This document shows positions 53,568 to 62,527 of a stretch of DNA of 64,000 nucleotides, in pieces (within the stretch, counting starts at the first letter, position 1; every line of letters starts with the position of its first letter). The position numbers and the translations under genes were made by a program. This stretch comes from Nocardioides coralli (lineage in GTDB: Bacteria > Actinomycetota > Actinomycetes > Propionibacteriales > Nocardioidaceae): positions 620,001-684,000 of the forward strand of contig NZ_CP082273.1 of NCBI RefSeq assembly GCF_019880385.1, given 5' to 3'. The notes under the pieces were generated by a model. That model ran no database searches, was not told where the DNA came from, and saw nothing but the letters and a program-made list of their open reading frames with translations.

Positions 53568-55055
53568 ATGGCCGCGCTGCGGTGGCTGTTCGGGGACCAG
53601 CTCGGGCCGCACTTCATCGACGACCACCGCGGACCGGTGCTGCTCGTCGAGTCGCGTGCCGTGCTGGCCCGCCGGCAGTTCCACCGCGCCAAGGCCCACC
53701 TCGTCCTGTCGGCGATGCGCCACCGGGCGCGCGAGCTGGGTGACAAGGCGACCTACGTCCGGACCGACGGCGGGTACGCCGACGTGGTGCGGTCGCACGC
53801 GGGGGACCAGCCGCTCGAGGTGGTCCACCCGACGTCGTACGCCGCCCTCGGACTGGTCGAGCGGCTGGGCGCCTCGGTGCTCGAGCCGCGGGGGTTCGCC
53901 ACGTCGCGTGACGACTTCACGCGGTGGGCCGAGGGTCGCGGCGGCAAGCGGCTGCTGATGGAGGACTTCTACCGGCGGGCGCGGCAGGCCCACGAGGTGC
54001 TGCTCGACGGCACCGGCCCGGCCGGTGGGAGGTGGAACTTCGACCACGAGAACCGCGAGCCGCCGCCGCGCGACGCCGACACGCTCGGCGTACCGGAGCC
54101 GTGGTGGCCCGAGGAGGACGAGGTCGACGAGGAGGTGCGCGACGACCTCGACCGGTGGGAGCGGGACGGGCACGTGTCCTTCATCGGTCGGGACGGGCCG
54201 CGCCGGTTCCCCGCCACGCGTCGCCAGGCCCTCGCGGCGCTCGACCACTTCGTCGAGCACCGGCTGCCGCACTTCGGGGCGCACGAGGACGCGGTGATGG
54301 AGGGCGACCCGTGGATGGCGCACTCGCTGGTCTCCGCCCCGCTCAACCTCGGTCTGCTCGAGCCGCTCGAGGTGGTGCGCCGGGCCGAGGAGGCCTACCT
54401 GGCCGGTGACGCACCGATCGCCTCGGTGGAGGGGTTCGTGCGTCAGGTGCTCGGCTGGCGCGACTACGTGTGGCACCTCTACTGGCACTTCGGCGACTCC
54501 TACCGGCGTCGCAACGCGCTGTCCGCCACCGAGCGGTTGCCGCGGTGGTTCGCGACCCTCGACGGGTCGGCCACCGACGCGCGGTGCCTGTCCCACACGC
54601 TCGACCAGGTGGCGACGTACGGCTGGGTGCACCACATCCCTCGGCTGATGGTGCTCGGCTCCTACGCGATGCAGCGCGGCTGGTCGCCGACGCAGGTGAC
54701 CGACTGGTTCCACCGGGCGTTCGTCGACGGCTACGACTGGGTGATGGTGCCCAACGTCGTCGGCATGAGCCAGCACGCCGACGGCGGTGAGATGGCGACC
54801 AAGCCCTACACCTCCGGCGGCGCCTACCTGAGCAAGATGACCGACCACTGCGGCTCGTGCCGCTTCGACCGGCGGAAGCGGGTGGGGGAGGACGCGTGCC
54901 CGTTCACCGCGGGCTACTGGTGGTTCCTCTCGCGCAACCGGTCGGAGCTCTCCGGCAACCACCGGATGGGGCGCGCGCTGCAGGGGCTCGACCGGCTCTC
55001 GGACCTCGACGAGCTCGTGGCGCAGGAGGAGAAGCGGGGCAACCGCGCGCCATGA
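53568..55055 (+). CDS. FeS-type (6-4) photolyase/cryptochrome (PhrB family)
   Basis: A 495-residue enzyme of the FeS-BCP class: N-terminal Rossmann-like part (WLFGDQLGPHFID), and C-terminal FAD-binding part with VEGFVRQVLGWRDYVW. The 4Fe-4S cysteines are present: a first in RCLSHTL, then HCGSCRF and EDACPF, the last pair spaced CxxC-12-C as in bacterial PhrB. It repairs UV (6-4) photoproducts with blue light. Neighbouring TspO, SRPBCC and pigment-type oxidoreductase genes suggest a joint photoprotection locus. Confidence 0.92.
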   Translation: MAALRWLFGDQLGPHFIDDHRGPVLLVESRAVLARRQFHRAKAHLVLSAMRHRARELGDKATYVRTDGGYADVVRSHAGDQPLEVVHPTSYAALGLVERLGASVLEPRGFATSRDDFTRWAEGRGGKRLLMEDFYRRARQAHEVLLDGTGPAGGRWNFDHENREPPPRDADTLGVPEPWWPEEDEVDEEVRDDLDRWERDGHVSFIGRDGPRRFPATRRQALAALDHFVEHRLPHFGAHEDAVMEGDPWMAHSLVSAPLNLGLLEPLEVVRRAEEAYLAGDAPIASVEGFVRQVLGWRDYVWHLYWHFGDSYRRRNALSATERLPRWFATLDGSATDARCLSHTLDQVATYGWVHHIPRLMVLGSYAMQRGWSPTQVTDWFHRAFVDGYDWVMVPNVVGMSQHADGGEMATKPYTSGGAYLSKMTDHCGSCRFDRRKRVGEDACPFTAGYWWFLSRNRSELSGNHRMGRALQGLDRLSDLDELVAQEEKRGNRAP

Positions 55056-55688
55056 CTAGGTGAACAGGCCGGTGACGTCGGTGAGGCGCTCGATCTCGCC
55101 GGTGCCCGAGGAGCGGTCGATCAGGACGCTGCGGATGCCCAGGGCCGTGGCGCCGTCGCAGAACCGCTGCTGGTCGTCGACGAACACCGCGTCCTCGGCC
55201 GGGACCCGGAGCTCGGTGAGCGCTGCCGTGTAGATCCGGGGGTCGGGCTTGGCGGCACCGACCTCGCAGGAGAGGACGGCGGCATCGACCAGGTCGAGGA
55301 GGCCGAGCCTGTCGAGGAGGGGTCGGGTGTTGTCGGCGCAGTTGCTCACGAACGCGGTGCGCACGCCCCGGGCCGCCAGCTCCTCCAGGAACGGGACCGT
55401 GTCCTCGTGGAGGACGGCGAGCTCGTGGATCAGCTCCCGGTCGCGGGCGACGAGCCGGTCGAGCTCGGCGTCGTCGGTCACGGCGTCCAGCCCCCGCAGC
55501 GCCTCGCCGAGCGCCGTCCGGAGGCTCGCGCGCCCGTCCGACACCTGGTCGCCCCACGGGCTGACGGCCGCCATGAACGCCTCGGGCTCGACCCGCGCGA
55601 GCGAGGCGATCTCGCGCGTGTGGTCGTGGAAGTCGACGCTCAGCACCGTCTCGTAGACGTCGATCAGGCAGGCGGCGTACGACGGCAC
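55056..55688 (-). CDS. HAD-like hydrolase
   Basis: A 210-residue enzyme. Motif I is CLIDVYETVL (Asp nucleophile, second Asp replaced by Tyr as in haloacid dehalogenase-type members), then VSNCADNT (motif II), KPDPRIY (Lys) and FVDDQ (motif IV). A dehalogenase or phosphatase. The GTG at 55688 is preceded by TAGCGT at 7 nt (leaderless). An alternative GTG at 55697 lies within that box, so it is less likely. Confidence 0.85.
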   Translation of the reverse strand: MPSYAACLIDVYETVLSVDFHDHTREIASLARVEPEAFMAAVSPWGDQVSDGRASLRTALGEALRGLDAVTDDAELDRLVARDRELIHELAVLHEDTVPFLEELAARGVRTAFVSNCADNTRPLLDRLGLLDLVDAAVLSCEVGAAKPDPRIYTAALTELRVPAEDAVFVDDQQRFCDGATALGIRSVLIDRSSGTGEIERLTDVTGLFT

Positions 55689-55695
55689 GGGAGCC

Positions 55696-55701
55696 ACGCT
55701 A
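55696..55701 (-). promoter_or_regulatory. Putative -10 box TAGCGT, decides HAD gene start
   Basis: On the minus strand, TAGCGT then 7 nt then GTG at 55688. The other candidate GTG (55697) is inside the box, which favours 55688. Confidence 0.45.
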
Positions 55702-55804
55702 ACGAGAACCTGGCGCCTTCGGTGCCCTCGCGGTGCCATGGTGGACGCTTCCTGGGCGACCAGATGGGTGGTGGCGGCGGGGCCGCCTGACGGCTCGCGT
55801 CTCG

Positions 55805-56419
55805 CTACACGCGCTCGACTGGCTGGCGCAGGATGGTGCGCAGCTTCTCGGGCGCAACGCGTCGGGCGTCGCTGAGGTAGACCTCGTGGTGCCTCCCGGT
55901 CATCCGCAGGCCGGAGTCGGGGATGAAGCGGTCGTGCATCTCGGCGAGGACGTCGGCCTCGGCGTCGTAGGGGCCGACGTGGAGGGTCTGGACGCTGAGT
56001 CCTTCCTCCAGCGTCTCGAGGCGTACGTCGTCGAGACGGGTCGGACGGTCCTTGGCCGCGACCTTCGCGACCGCCTGGGCGACGAGGTCGGCCGGGACCC
56101 AGTCGGGGGTCATGATCATGGCGGTCCACGACCACCGGGACTTGTCCCGGGCCGACGTGAAGGCGGTCATGTCGTCGGCCCACCACAGGGCCTCCAGGGG
56201 AGGGACGACGTAGTCGCGTCCCAGCTCGCGCTTGCTGGCGAACTTCAGGCCGTAGGCCACCGGGTAGAGGGCGGCCAGCGCGTCGGCGTACTCCCGTGAG
56301 GTGTTGGGGTCGCCGTGGCCGTCGACCATCAGGTACCGCAGCGGCGGGATCTCGACGACCCGGAACACGCCGCGTCGCGCGGCGTAGGAGTCGAGGGACT
56401 TCTTGGGGTCGACCTTCAC
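55805..56419 (-). CDS. GyrI-like small-molecule-binding protein
   Basis: A 204-residue protein of the GyrI/AraC effector-binding type. PPLRYLMVDGHGDPN and SVQTLHVGPYDAEADVLAEM with a final RHHEVYLSDARRVAPEKLRT are characteristic. It has no DNA-binding domain and presumably binds or modifies a small toxic compound. GTG at 56419 is preceded by CATACT at 6 nt. Confidence 0.82.
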   Translation of the reverse strand: MKVDPKKSLDSYAARRGVFRVVEIPPLRYLMVDGHGDPNTSREYADALAALYPVAYGLKFASKRELGRDYVVPPLEALWWADDMTAFTSARDKSRWSWTAMIMTPDWVPADLVAQAVAKVAAKDRPTRLDDVRLETLEEGLSVQTLHVGPYDAEADVLAEMHDRFIPDSGLRMTGRHHEVYLSDARRVAPEKLRTILRQPVERV

Positions 56420-56425
56420 GGGACG

Positions 56426-56431
56426 AGTATG
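56426..56431 (-). promoter_or_regulatory. Putative -10 box CATACT, leaderless start
   Basis: CATACT on the minus strand followed by 6 nt and the GTG at 56419; only one base from TATACT. Confidence 0.4.
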
Positions 56432-56530
56432 CGAGACGTTCGCGGGACCGGCTTCCGTCCACAGCCCGGGTCGTCCGAGAGTTCTGAACAGGGGTCGTCC
56501 GGGTGGTCGGTCTCTGTCCTTGGGGCGGCC

Positions 56531-56536
56531 TAGCGT
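56531..56536 (+). promoter_or_regulatory. Putative -10 box TAGCGT, leaderless start
   Basis: TAGCGT 6 nt before the ATG at 56543. Unlike the other DUF222 gene it has no LexA box nearby. Confidence 0.5.
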
Positions 56537-56542
56537 CGGGGT

Positions 56543-57811
56543 ATGAGCCAGTCCACTGTTCCGTTTCCGCACCCGTACCTGGGGTGTGTGGCGGCGGTGG
56601 CGGCTGCGGTGGACGGGGTGGTGGGTGCGAACCCGGTGTTCCTGTCTTCGGCGGCGAAGGCGGAGGTGCTGCTGGGGTTGTCGGAGCAGGTCGCGCGGTT
56701 GGAGGGGCTGCGGCTCGCGGTGCTCGCGGCCGCCGGCGACGTCGCGGAGGAGCACGGGGCCCGGACCGCGGGGGCGTGGTTGGCGCACCAGGCGCGGTTG
56801 GAGCGGCCCGAGGGCCGGAGGCTGCAGCGGTTGGCCGAGGCGCTGGACCAGCGGTGGTCGGTGGTGGCGGCGGCGTTGTTGGCCGGTGAGGTCAGTCGGG
56901 CGCAGGCGGAGGCGATCGTCGCCGCCCTCGAGGCGTTGCCCGGTGACCTCGACCCCGAGCTGCTGGGGAGGGCGGAGACCCGTCTGGTGGGACTGGCCGC
57001 GGAGTTTGGGCCGGCGCAGCTGCGCCGGCTGGGGCAGCGGATCCTGGACGTGGTGGCCCCCGCGGTGGCCGAGGAGCACGAGCGTCGTGCCCTCGAACGT
57101 GCCGAGCGGCGTGCCCGGGTCCGGATGCGGGTCCGCCGGCAGGACCTGGGCGAGGGGCTGGTGCGGATCACCGCCGACCTGCCGGTGCTGCACGCCGACC
57201 TGCTCTACACCCAGCTCCACGCCCACGCCTCACCACGACGCGACCACCTCGAGCAGCTGGCGCACGTGGACCGCCGCGACCCCGAGTCCGGAGAACGGGT
57301 CCCCTACGCCACGTTGCTGGCCCAGGGGTTCTGCAGCCTGCTCGAACGGCTCCCCCAGCAGGCGGCGCCCCGGCACGGTGGGGATGCGGCGTCGCTGGTG
57401 GTGACCATCGACCACGACCGGCTCGCCGAGCAGGTCGGGGTGGCCCGGTTGGGCACCGGGCACGCGATCAGCGTCGGGGAGGCCCGCCGGCTGGCCTGCA
57501 GCGCCGGGATCCTCCCGATGGTCCTCGACGGCGCCTCCCAACCCCTCGACGTCGGCCGGACCAAACGCCTCCACACCCCCGCGATGCGCAAGGCCCTCGC
57601 CGTGCGCGACCGCGAGTGCCGCGCCGAGGGCTGCGACATCCCCGCCGCCTGGACCGAAGCCCACCACCAGGCCCCCTGGTCACACGGCGGACCCACCACC
57701 GTCAACGACGCCGTGCTGCTCTGCTCCTGGCACCACCACCGCGCCCACGACCGCCGCTACGACACCCGACGCCTGCCCAACGGCGACCTCCGCTTCCACC
57801 GACGGACCTAG
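56543..57811 (+). CDS. DUF222/HNH (13E12 repeat-type) protein with intact HNH
   Basis: A 422-residue protein: DUF222 helical region (AKAEVLLGLSEQVARLEGL to about residue 330), then an HNH endonuclease module with zinc cysteines: DRECRAEGCDIPAAWTEAHH, WSHGGPTTVNDAVLLCSWHH and HRAHDRRYD. All HNH ligands are present, unlike the LexA-controlled paralogue at 22616. Multicopy family of unknown role. Start is leaderless with TAGCGT. An inverted repeat follows the stop. Confidence 0.88.
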   Translation: MSQSTVPFPHPYLGCVAAVAAAVDGVVGANPVFLSSAAKAEVLLGLSEQVARLEGLRLAVLAAAGDVAEEHGARTAGAWLAHQARLERPEGRRLQRLAEALDQRWSVVAAALLAGEVSRAQAEAIVAALEALPGDLDPELLGRAETRLVGLAAEFGPAQLRRLGQRILDVVAPAVAEEHERRALERAERRARVRMRVRRQDLGEGLVRITADLPVLHADLLYTQLHAHASPRRDHLEQLAHVDRRDPESGERVPYATLLAQGFCSLLERLPQQAAPRHGGDAASLVVTIDHDRLAEQVGVARLGTGHAISVGEARRLACSAGILPMVLDGASQPLDVGRTKRLHTPAMRKALAVRDRECRAEGCDIPAAWTEAHHQAPWSHGGPTTVNDAVLLCSWHHHRAHDRRYDTRRLPNGDLRFHRRT

Positions 57812-57812
57812 A

Positions 57813-57870
57813 CCGACGCGCCCTCCTGCGTCTCCGGCTCGCCCGGATGGTGTATGTCGCGGCGCGTCGG
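57813..57870. repeat. Inverted repeat after DUF222/HNH gene
   Basis: CCGACGCGCC at 57813-57822 and its exact reverse complement GGCGCGTCGG at 57861-57870, 38 nt apart, begin 1 bp after the stop. Could be a terminator-like stem with long loop or the border of a small mobile unit. Confidence 0.35.
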
Positions 57871-57943
57871 ACGTCGCCGGCCCCGGAAAGGGGTTCACTG
57901 GAGCTCGAGCTGCTTGTCCCGGAAGCCCAGGAAGGAGGCCGCC

Positions 57944-58141
57944 ATGAACCGGATCACCTTCGTCGAGGGGGAGCGCTACGACGCGACGTTCCGCCGCCTC
58001 GACGGCAGCCTGCGGACGTACCTGTTGCTGGTCCACCAGGGCCGGGTGCTCCTCGACTCCTTCGACCTCGGCGCGGTCGAGGACTTCCCGTTCGAGTGGC
58101 ACCCCTGGAGCGAGGCACGGTTCGAGCAGCGGAGTGCGTGA
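57944..58141 (+). CDS. Small hypothetical protein, 65 residues
   Basis: Strand-rich small protein: MNRITFVEGERYDATFRRLD, LRTYLLLVHQGRVLLDSFDL and VEDFPFEWHPWSE. No family recognised and no membrane segment. A GGAAGGAGG site about 10 nt upstream supports the ATG at 57944. Confidence 0.6.
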   Translation: MNRITFVEGERYDATFRRLDGSLRTYLLLVHQGRVLLDSFDLGAVEDFPFEWHPWSEARFEQRSA

Positions 58142-58247
58142 GGTCCAGGGTCCCCAGCTAGCCTGACCTGCGGCGGTCCACTCCCGGCGCCGCCCCGGAC
58201 GAGACGCGCCGTACCCGGCCCTGCACGACGACGCACCAGGAGTCGTC

Positions 58248-58499
58248 ATGCTCGTCGTCGAGATGTCCGGAGCCGCGATGGTGCTGCTCGCGTTCGTGCT
58301 CACCCAGCGCGGGGTGCCGCCCCGGTCCCTGCTGATCCTGCTCCTCAACGCCGTCGGTGCCGGGGCACTCTCGGTGATCGCGCTGCTCGAGGAGCGGTGG
58401 GGTTTCCTGCTGCTGGAGGGGAGCTGGACCCTGGTCGCCCTCGTCACGCTGTGGCTCACCCTGCGCGTACGCCGCGGCCGACCGGCTCACGCCGGCTGA
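58248..58499 (+). CDS. Small two- to three-helix membrane protein (CBU_0592-like)
   Basis: An 83-residue protein with hydrophobic segments GAAMVLLAFVLTQRG, LLILLLNAVGAGALSVIALL and GSWTLVALVTLWLTLRV, ending in basic RRGRPAHAG. It resembles small CBU_0592-type membrane proteins of unknown role. It overlaps the convergent gene's end by 13 bp. Confidence 0.65.
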   Translation: MLVVEMSGAAMVLLAFVLTQRGVPPRSLLILLLNAVGAGALSVIALLEERWGFLLLEGSWTLVALVTLWLTLRVRRGRPAHAG

Positions 58500-58906
58500 G
58501 CCAGCACCTCGTCCATCGGCACCGGCACCAGGTCGACGTCACAGGCCCGGTGGACCACCTCGACGCTCACACGCGAGATCCGCGCGGCGTCGTAGAGCGA
58601 CCGCGCCCACGCCTTGTCCTCGAGGGTCAGGCCACCGGCACCGGGACGCGACCGCAAGAAGGCCACCCGGCCACCCGGGACGACGTCGGTGACCAGCATC
58701 TGCAGCATCTCGGCGAAGCTCCGCTGCTGCTCGTGGGACGGGAGGCGGTCCGCCTCCTCGATCTGCGTGAGGTGGGGGAGGGGTCGGTGGTCGGCCCGGA
58801 TCAGCATCAGCCAGATGCTGCGCCCGGAGAACCCGAGCGGGCCCATCAGCCGCGACCAGGTCTCGTGGAGGTCTGACTGGGATCGGATGATCGGTTCGAA
58901 GGTCAT
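58487..58906 (-). CDS. Hypothetical protein, 139 residues
   Basis: Soluble. RSIWLMLIRADHRPLPHLTQ and GGRVAFLRSRPGAGGLTLED segments give it the look of a small JAB/RadC-like or similar alpha/beta fold, but no catalytic His pattern (HxH) is visible, so function is unknown. ATG at 58906 lacks a ribosome site; CAGGGT 6 nt upstream may be a weak -10 box. Confidence 0.6.
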   Translation of the reverse strand: MTFEPIIRSQSDLHETWSRLMGPLGFSGRSIWLMLIRADHRPLPHLTQIEEADRLPSHEQQRSFAEMLQMLVTDVVPGGRVAFLRSRPGAGGLTLEDKAWARSLYDAARISRVSVEVVHRACDVDLVPVPMDEVLAQPA

Positions 58907-58980
58907 GTCGAGACCCTGCAACGGAAGCCGGCGCGGCGCGACCGGCCATCCACAGGCCGCTGGTGTGCGAGGGTGCGGCC

Positions 58981-59604
58981 ATGACGCACCCCCCGGCGGC
59001 ACCCCCCGACCTGCCGCTCGAGGTCCGCACCGGCGACACCCCCGCCCGCGTCACGGTCGCGCTGCTGCGCGCCCGCGGCTGGGTGCTGGCGCTGCTGGTG
59101 GGTACGACGCTGGCCGGTGCGCTCGTCAGCGCGGGCGTCGCGGCGATCCCGCAGGCGCTCGCCCTGTCGGGTGCGATGCTGGCGCTGATCGCGGGCGTGG
59201 TCGTGGTCGCCGTCTGGATCACCTCCGGCTACTCGCTCACCGTGACGCACACCGAGCTCGTGCTCCGCCGGGTCCGGACCCGGACCCTGGCCCGCGCCGA
59301 CCTCGGTGAGCTGGTGATCGGCTTCTGCACGGTCCAGGCGACCGACCCCGCCGCGATCCAGCTCTGCATCACGACCCGGCAGGGTCGTCGGTTCGCGACG
59401 CTCGGGCTGATCCACTGGCCACCCGACGAGCTGCACCGGGTCGCCTCGGCGCTCGGAATCGAGCCCCGGGACCAGACGCCCGACGACACGAGGCTCTCGC
59501 CGCTCTGGATCCGGCGGCCGTTCCTCTTCATCGGCGGGTGGACGGTCGGGGCGTTCGCCCTCGTCATCGTCACGATCGCCGTCGTGATGGCGGTGGCGGG
59601 CTGA
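58981..59604 (+). CDS. Membrane protein with PH-like segment
   Basis: A 207-residue protein: a soluble start (LPLEVRTGDTPARVTVALL), two helices (GWVLALLVGTTLAGALVSAG, LALSGAMLALIAGVVVVAVW), a strand-rich middle (YSLTVTHTELVLRRVRTRTL, IQLCITTRQGRRFA) that resembles bacterial PH-like domains, and a final helix (GAFALVIVTIAVVMAVAG). Role unknown. ATG at 58981. Confidence 0.68.
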   Translation: MTHPPAAPPDLPLEVRTGDTPARVTVALLRARGWVLALLVGTTLAGALVSAGVAAIPQALALSGAMLALIAGVVVVAVWITSGYSLTVTHTELVLRRVRTRTLARADLGELVIGFCTVQATDPAAIQLCITTRQGRRFATLGLIHWPPDELHRVASALGIEPRDQTPDDTRLSPLWIRRPFLFIGGWTVGAFALVIVTIAVVMAVAG

Positions 59605-59627
59605 CGCGCAGACCCGGCGGGGCTCCG

Positions 59628-60035
59628 TCAGTCGAGCGACCCCGGGTCGTCCGGTACGTCGACGGAGTGCTCGGTCAGCACCTCGATCGGGATCACCTCG
59701 AGGGCGCGGTAGTTGGTCGAGGACAGCACGATCGGCGCCGCCACCCCGGCCTCGTAGGACTGGCGCCACCGGCCGGCGACGACGCACCAGCGGTCGCCGG
59801 GCGCGAGCCCCGGGAACTGCCACTCCGGCCGCGGGGTGGTCAGGTCGTTGCCGACCGACGCCTGGTGCTCGAGAAACTCCGCCGTCATCACCGCGCAGAC
59901 GGCGTGCAGGCCCGGGTCGAGCGGGCCGCAGGTGCAGCTGCCGTCGCGGTAGAAGCCGGTGACCGGGTCGGTGCCGCACGGCTGCAGCGTGCCGCCGAGC
60001 ACGTTGCGCTGGGTCACCTGCTCCTGCTCGGTCAC
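59628..60035 (-). CDS. DUF2237 protein
   Basis: A 135-residue protein with the DUF2237 sequence pattern [25 protein letters not shown] (given in parts: [18 protein letters not shown]), [26 protein letters not shown] and [11 protein letters not shown]. Conserved cysteines may bind a metal; function unknown. GTG at 60035 overlaps the glycogen glycosyltransferase stop (GTGA), implying co-translation. Confidence 0.88.
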   Translation of the reverse strand: MTEQEQVTQRNVLGGTLQPCGTDPVTGFYRDGSCTCGPLDPGLHAVCAVMTAEFLEHQASVGNDLTTPRPEWQFPGLAPGDRWCVVAGRWRQSYEAGVAAPIVLSSTNYRALEVIPIEVLTEHSVDVPDDPGSLD

Positions 60036-61222
60036 GCCACCACCCCGGCGTACACCTCGAGTGTGCGCTCGGCGATGGCGTCCCAGCTGAAGTCCCGCTC
60101 GGCACGCTCCCGTCCGGCGCGCCCCATGGCCGCCGCGCGCTCGGGATCGCCGACGAGCGAGGTCAGCGCGTCGGCGAAGTCGGCGACGTACCGGTCGGGG
60201 TCCAGGGGAGTGCCGGTGCCGTCGGTGGCCTGCTCGATCGGGACCAGCAGCCCGGTCTCGCCGTGCACCACCACCTCCGGGATGCCGCCCGTCGCGGTCG
60301 CGACCACAGCGGTGTCGCAGGCCATCGCCTCGAGGTTGACGATGCCGAGCGGCTCGTAGACCGACGGGCAGGCGAAGACGGTGGCGCTGGTGAGCAACGC
60401 GATGACGTCGGCCCGCGGCAGCATCTCCCGCAGCCAGACGACTCCCGTCCGTGCTGTGGCCAGCTCGGACGCCAGGCCCTCGACCTCCGCCTCGATCGCT
60501 GGGGTGTCCGGGGCGCCGGCGCACAGGACGATCTGCACCTCGGGCGGCAGCGCGGCGCAGGCCCGGAGGAACAGCGGCAGCCCCTTCTGCCGCGTGATGC
60601 GACCGACGAAGACCACGCTCGGCCGGTCGGGGTCCACGCCCAGCTCGCGCACCCGGTCCGGGTCGTCGACGGGGTGCCACGTCGTCGTGTCGATCCCGTT
60701 GTGGACGACCTCCACGCGTGCGGGGTCGAGGTCGGGGTAGCAGCGCAGCACGTCGTCGCGCATCGCGGCCGACACCGCGATCACCCGCGCCGCCGCCAGG
60801 TAGGCGGTCTTCTCGACCCAGGAGGACACGGCGTACCCGCCGCCCAGCTGCTCGGCCTTCCACGGCCGCAGCGGCTCCAGCGAGTGGGCGGAGACGACGT
60901 GCGGGATCCCGTGGAGCAGGCCGGCCAGGTGTCCGGCCATGTTGGCGTACCACGTGTGCGAGTGGACCAGGTCGGCCCCGGCGCAGGCGTCGGCCATGGC
61001 GAGGTCGACCCCGAGCGTCCGCAACGCGGCGTTGGCGTCCGCGAGCTCCGCGAGGTCGGCGTACGACGAGGTGCCCGACTCCTCCCGGTCCGCCCCGAAC
61101 GCGTGGACCCGCGTCTCGACGTCGCCGCGGGCGCGCAGGGCCCGCACCAGCTCGGCGACATGGACACCGGCTCCGCCGTAGATCTCCGGTGGGTACTCGC
61201 GGCTCAAGACGTCGACGCGCAT
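60032..61222 (-). CDS. glgM: Glycogen synthase/maltose-1-phosphate synthase (GT4, GlgA/GlgM type)
   Basis: A 396-residue GT-B glycosyltransferase of the actinobacterial GlgA type: [15 protein letters not shown] at the start (glycine-rich acceptor loop), [20 protein letters not shown] and [13 protein letters not shown] (the E-x7-E donor site). It is 396 residues, like the mycobacterial GlgM that makes maltose-1-phosphate from ADP-glucose and glucose-1-phosphate, and unlike the 480-residue GlgA of enterobacteria. It faces away from glgC over 39 bp. ATG at 61222 is leaderless, with TAGCGT 6 nt upstream. Confidence 0.9.
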   Translation of the reverse strand: MRVDVLSREYPPEIYGGAGVHVAELVRALRARGDVETRVHAFGADREESGTSSYADLAELADANAALRTLGVDLAMADACAGADLVHSHTWYANMAGHLAGLLHGIPHVVSAHSLEPLRPWKAEQLGGGYAVSSWVEKTAYLAAARVIAVSAAMRDDVLRCYPDLDPARVEVVHNGIDTTTWHPVDDPDRVRELGVDPDRPSVVFVGRITRQKGLPLFLRACAALPPEVQIVLCAGAPDTPAIEAEVEGLASELATARTGVVWLREMLPRADVIALLTSATVFACPSVYEPLGIVNLEAMACDTAVVATATGGIPEVVVHGETGLLVPIEQATDGTGTPLDPDRYVADFADALTSLVGDPERAAAMGRAGRERAERDFSWDAIAERTLEVYAGVVA

Positions 61223-61261
61223 GCATCGACGCTACCGCCGATGATCACTAGGTTGGTGGGC
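61223..61261. promoter_or_regulatory. Divergent leaderless promoters of glgM and glgC
   Basis: Minus strand: TAGCGT at 61229-61234, 6 nt before glgM. Plus strand: TAGGTT at 61249-61254, 7 nt before glgC, with TCGACG (61226-61231) 17 bp upstream as a poor -35. The two -10 boxes are within 15 bp, so the polymerases must compete. Confidence 0.5.
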
Positions 61262-62521
61262 ATGCCGAGCGAATCGGGACGGGAATCGAGAAGGAACGTC
61301 CTCGCGATCGTCCTGGCCGGCGGTGAGGGTAAACGGCTCATGCCGCTCACCGCGGATCGCGCCAAACCCGCGGTCCCCTTCGCCGGCATCTACCGGCTGA
61401 TCGACTTCGCGCTGTCCAACGTCGTCAACTCCGGCTACCTCAAGGTGGTCGTCCTGACGCAGTACAAGTCCCACAGCCTCGACCGCCACGTCACGCAGAC
61501 CTGGCGGATGTCCACGATGCTCGGCAACTACGTGACGCCGGTGCCGGCCCAGCAGCGGGTCGGCAAGCGGTGGTACCTCGGCAGCGCCGACGCGATCTAC
61601 CAGAGCCTCAACCTCATCAACGACGAGAAGCCCGACATCATCGTCGTCGTGGGCGCCGACCACGTCTACCGGATGGACTTCGCCCAGATGGTCGAGCACC
61701 ACGTGGAGACCGGTGCCGCGTGCACGGTGGCGGCGATCCGGCAGCCGATCGGGCTGGCCGACCAGTTCGGCGTCATCGACGTCGACCCGGAGGACCCCAC
61801 CCGGATCCGCGACTTCCTGGAGAAGCCCACGAACCCCGACGGCCTGCCCGACTCGCCCGACGAGGTGCTCGCCTCGATGGGCAACTACGTCTTCGACGCC
61901 GCGGCGCTCGTGGACGCGGTGACCCGCGACGCCGACCTCGACAGCAGCGCCCACGACATGGGCGGCGACATCGTGCCGGCGTTCGTCCGACGCGAGCAGG
62001 CCGCGGTCTACGACTTCAAGGACAACGTGGTGCCCGGTGCCACCGAGCGCGACCGCGGCTACTGGCGCGACGTGGGGACGCTCGGCTCCTACTACGCCGC
62101 CCACATGGACGTCGTGAGCCCGCTGCCGATCTTCAACCTCTACAACTTCGCCTGGCCCATCTACACCTCCTACGGGCCGCAGCCGCCGGTGAAGGTGGTC
62201 CAGGGGGAGGGCGGCCGCGGGGCCGAGATCGGCGACGCCGTGCTGTCGCCCGGGGTCGTGGTGACCGGCGGCCGCGTGGAGCGCTCGGTCCTCTCTCCCG
62301 ACGTCCGCGTCGAGCGGGGGGCGGACGTCGAGGACAGCGTGCTCATGAACGGTGTCCGGGTCGGAGCCGGCGCGGTGGTCCGCAACGCGATCCTCGACAA
62401 GGGCGTCGTGATCCCGGCGGGGGCCGAGATCGGGCTGGACCCGAAGGCCGACGAGAAGCGCGGGCTCGTGGTCGAGGACGGGCTGACCGTCATGGGCAAG
62501 CTGGCCCGCTTCCCGGACTGA
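61262..62521 (+). CDS. glgC: Glucose-1-phosphate adenylyltransferase
   Basis: A 419-residue enzyme making ADP-glucose, the first committed step of glycogen and maltose-1-phosphate synthesis. Seen: [47 protein letters not shown] (metal Asp), FLEKPTN and a left-handed helix C-terminus ([20 protein letters not shown]). Its product feeds GlgM encoded divergently. ATG at 61262 has GGTGGG upstream and a leaderless -10 box; both are possible. Confidence 0.96.
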   Translation: MPSESGRESRRNVLAIVLAGGEGKRLMPLTADRAKPAVPFAGIYRLIDFALSNVVNSGYLKVVVLTQYKSHSLDRHVTQTWRMSTMLGNYVTPVPAQQRVGKRWYLGSADAIYQSLNLINDEKPDIIVVVGADHVYRMDFAQMVEHHVETGAACTVAAIRQPIGLADQFGVIDVDPEDPTRIRDFLEKPTNPDGLPDSPDEVLASMGNYVFDAAALVDAVTRDADLDSSAHDMGGDIVPAFVRREQAAVYDFKDNVVPGATERDRGYWRDVGTLGSYYAAHMDVVSPLPIFNLYNFAWPIYTSYGPQPPVKVVQGEGGRGAEIGDAVLSPGVVVTGGRVERSVLSPDVRVERGADVEDSVLMNGVRVGAGAVVRNAILDKGVVIPAGAEIGLDPKADEKRGLVVEDGLTVMGKLARFPD

Positions 62522-62527
62522 GCCGGG

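Noticed and set aside
55773..55787. GGCGGC-GGG-GCCGCC hairpin as terminator
   Set aside because: Only 6 bp, no T-run on either strand; common by chance at this GC content.
56480..56495. GAGTTCTGAACAGG as a second LexA box near the other DUF222 gene
   Set aside because: Does not fit GAAC-N4-GTTC spacing; half-sites are in the wrong order.
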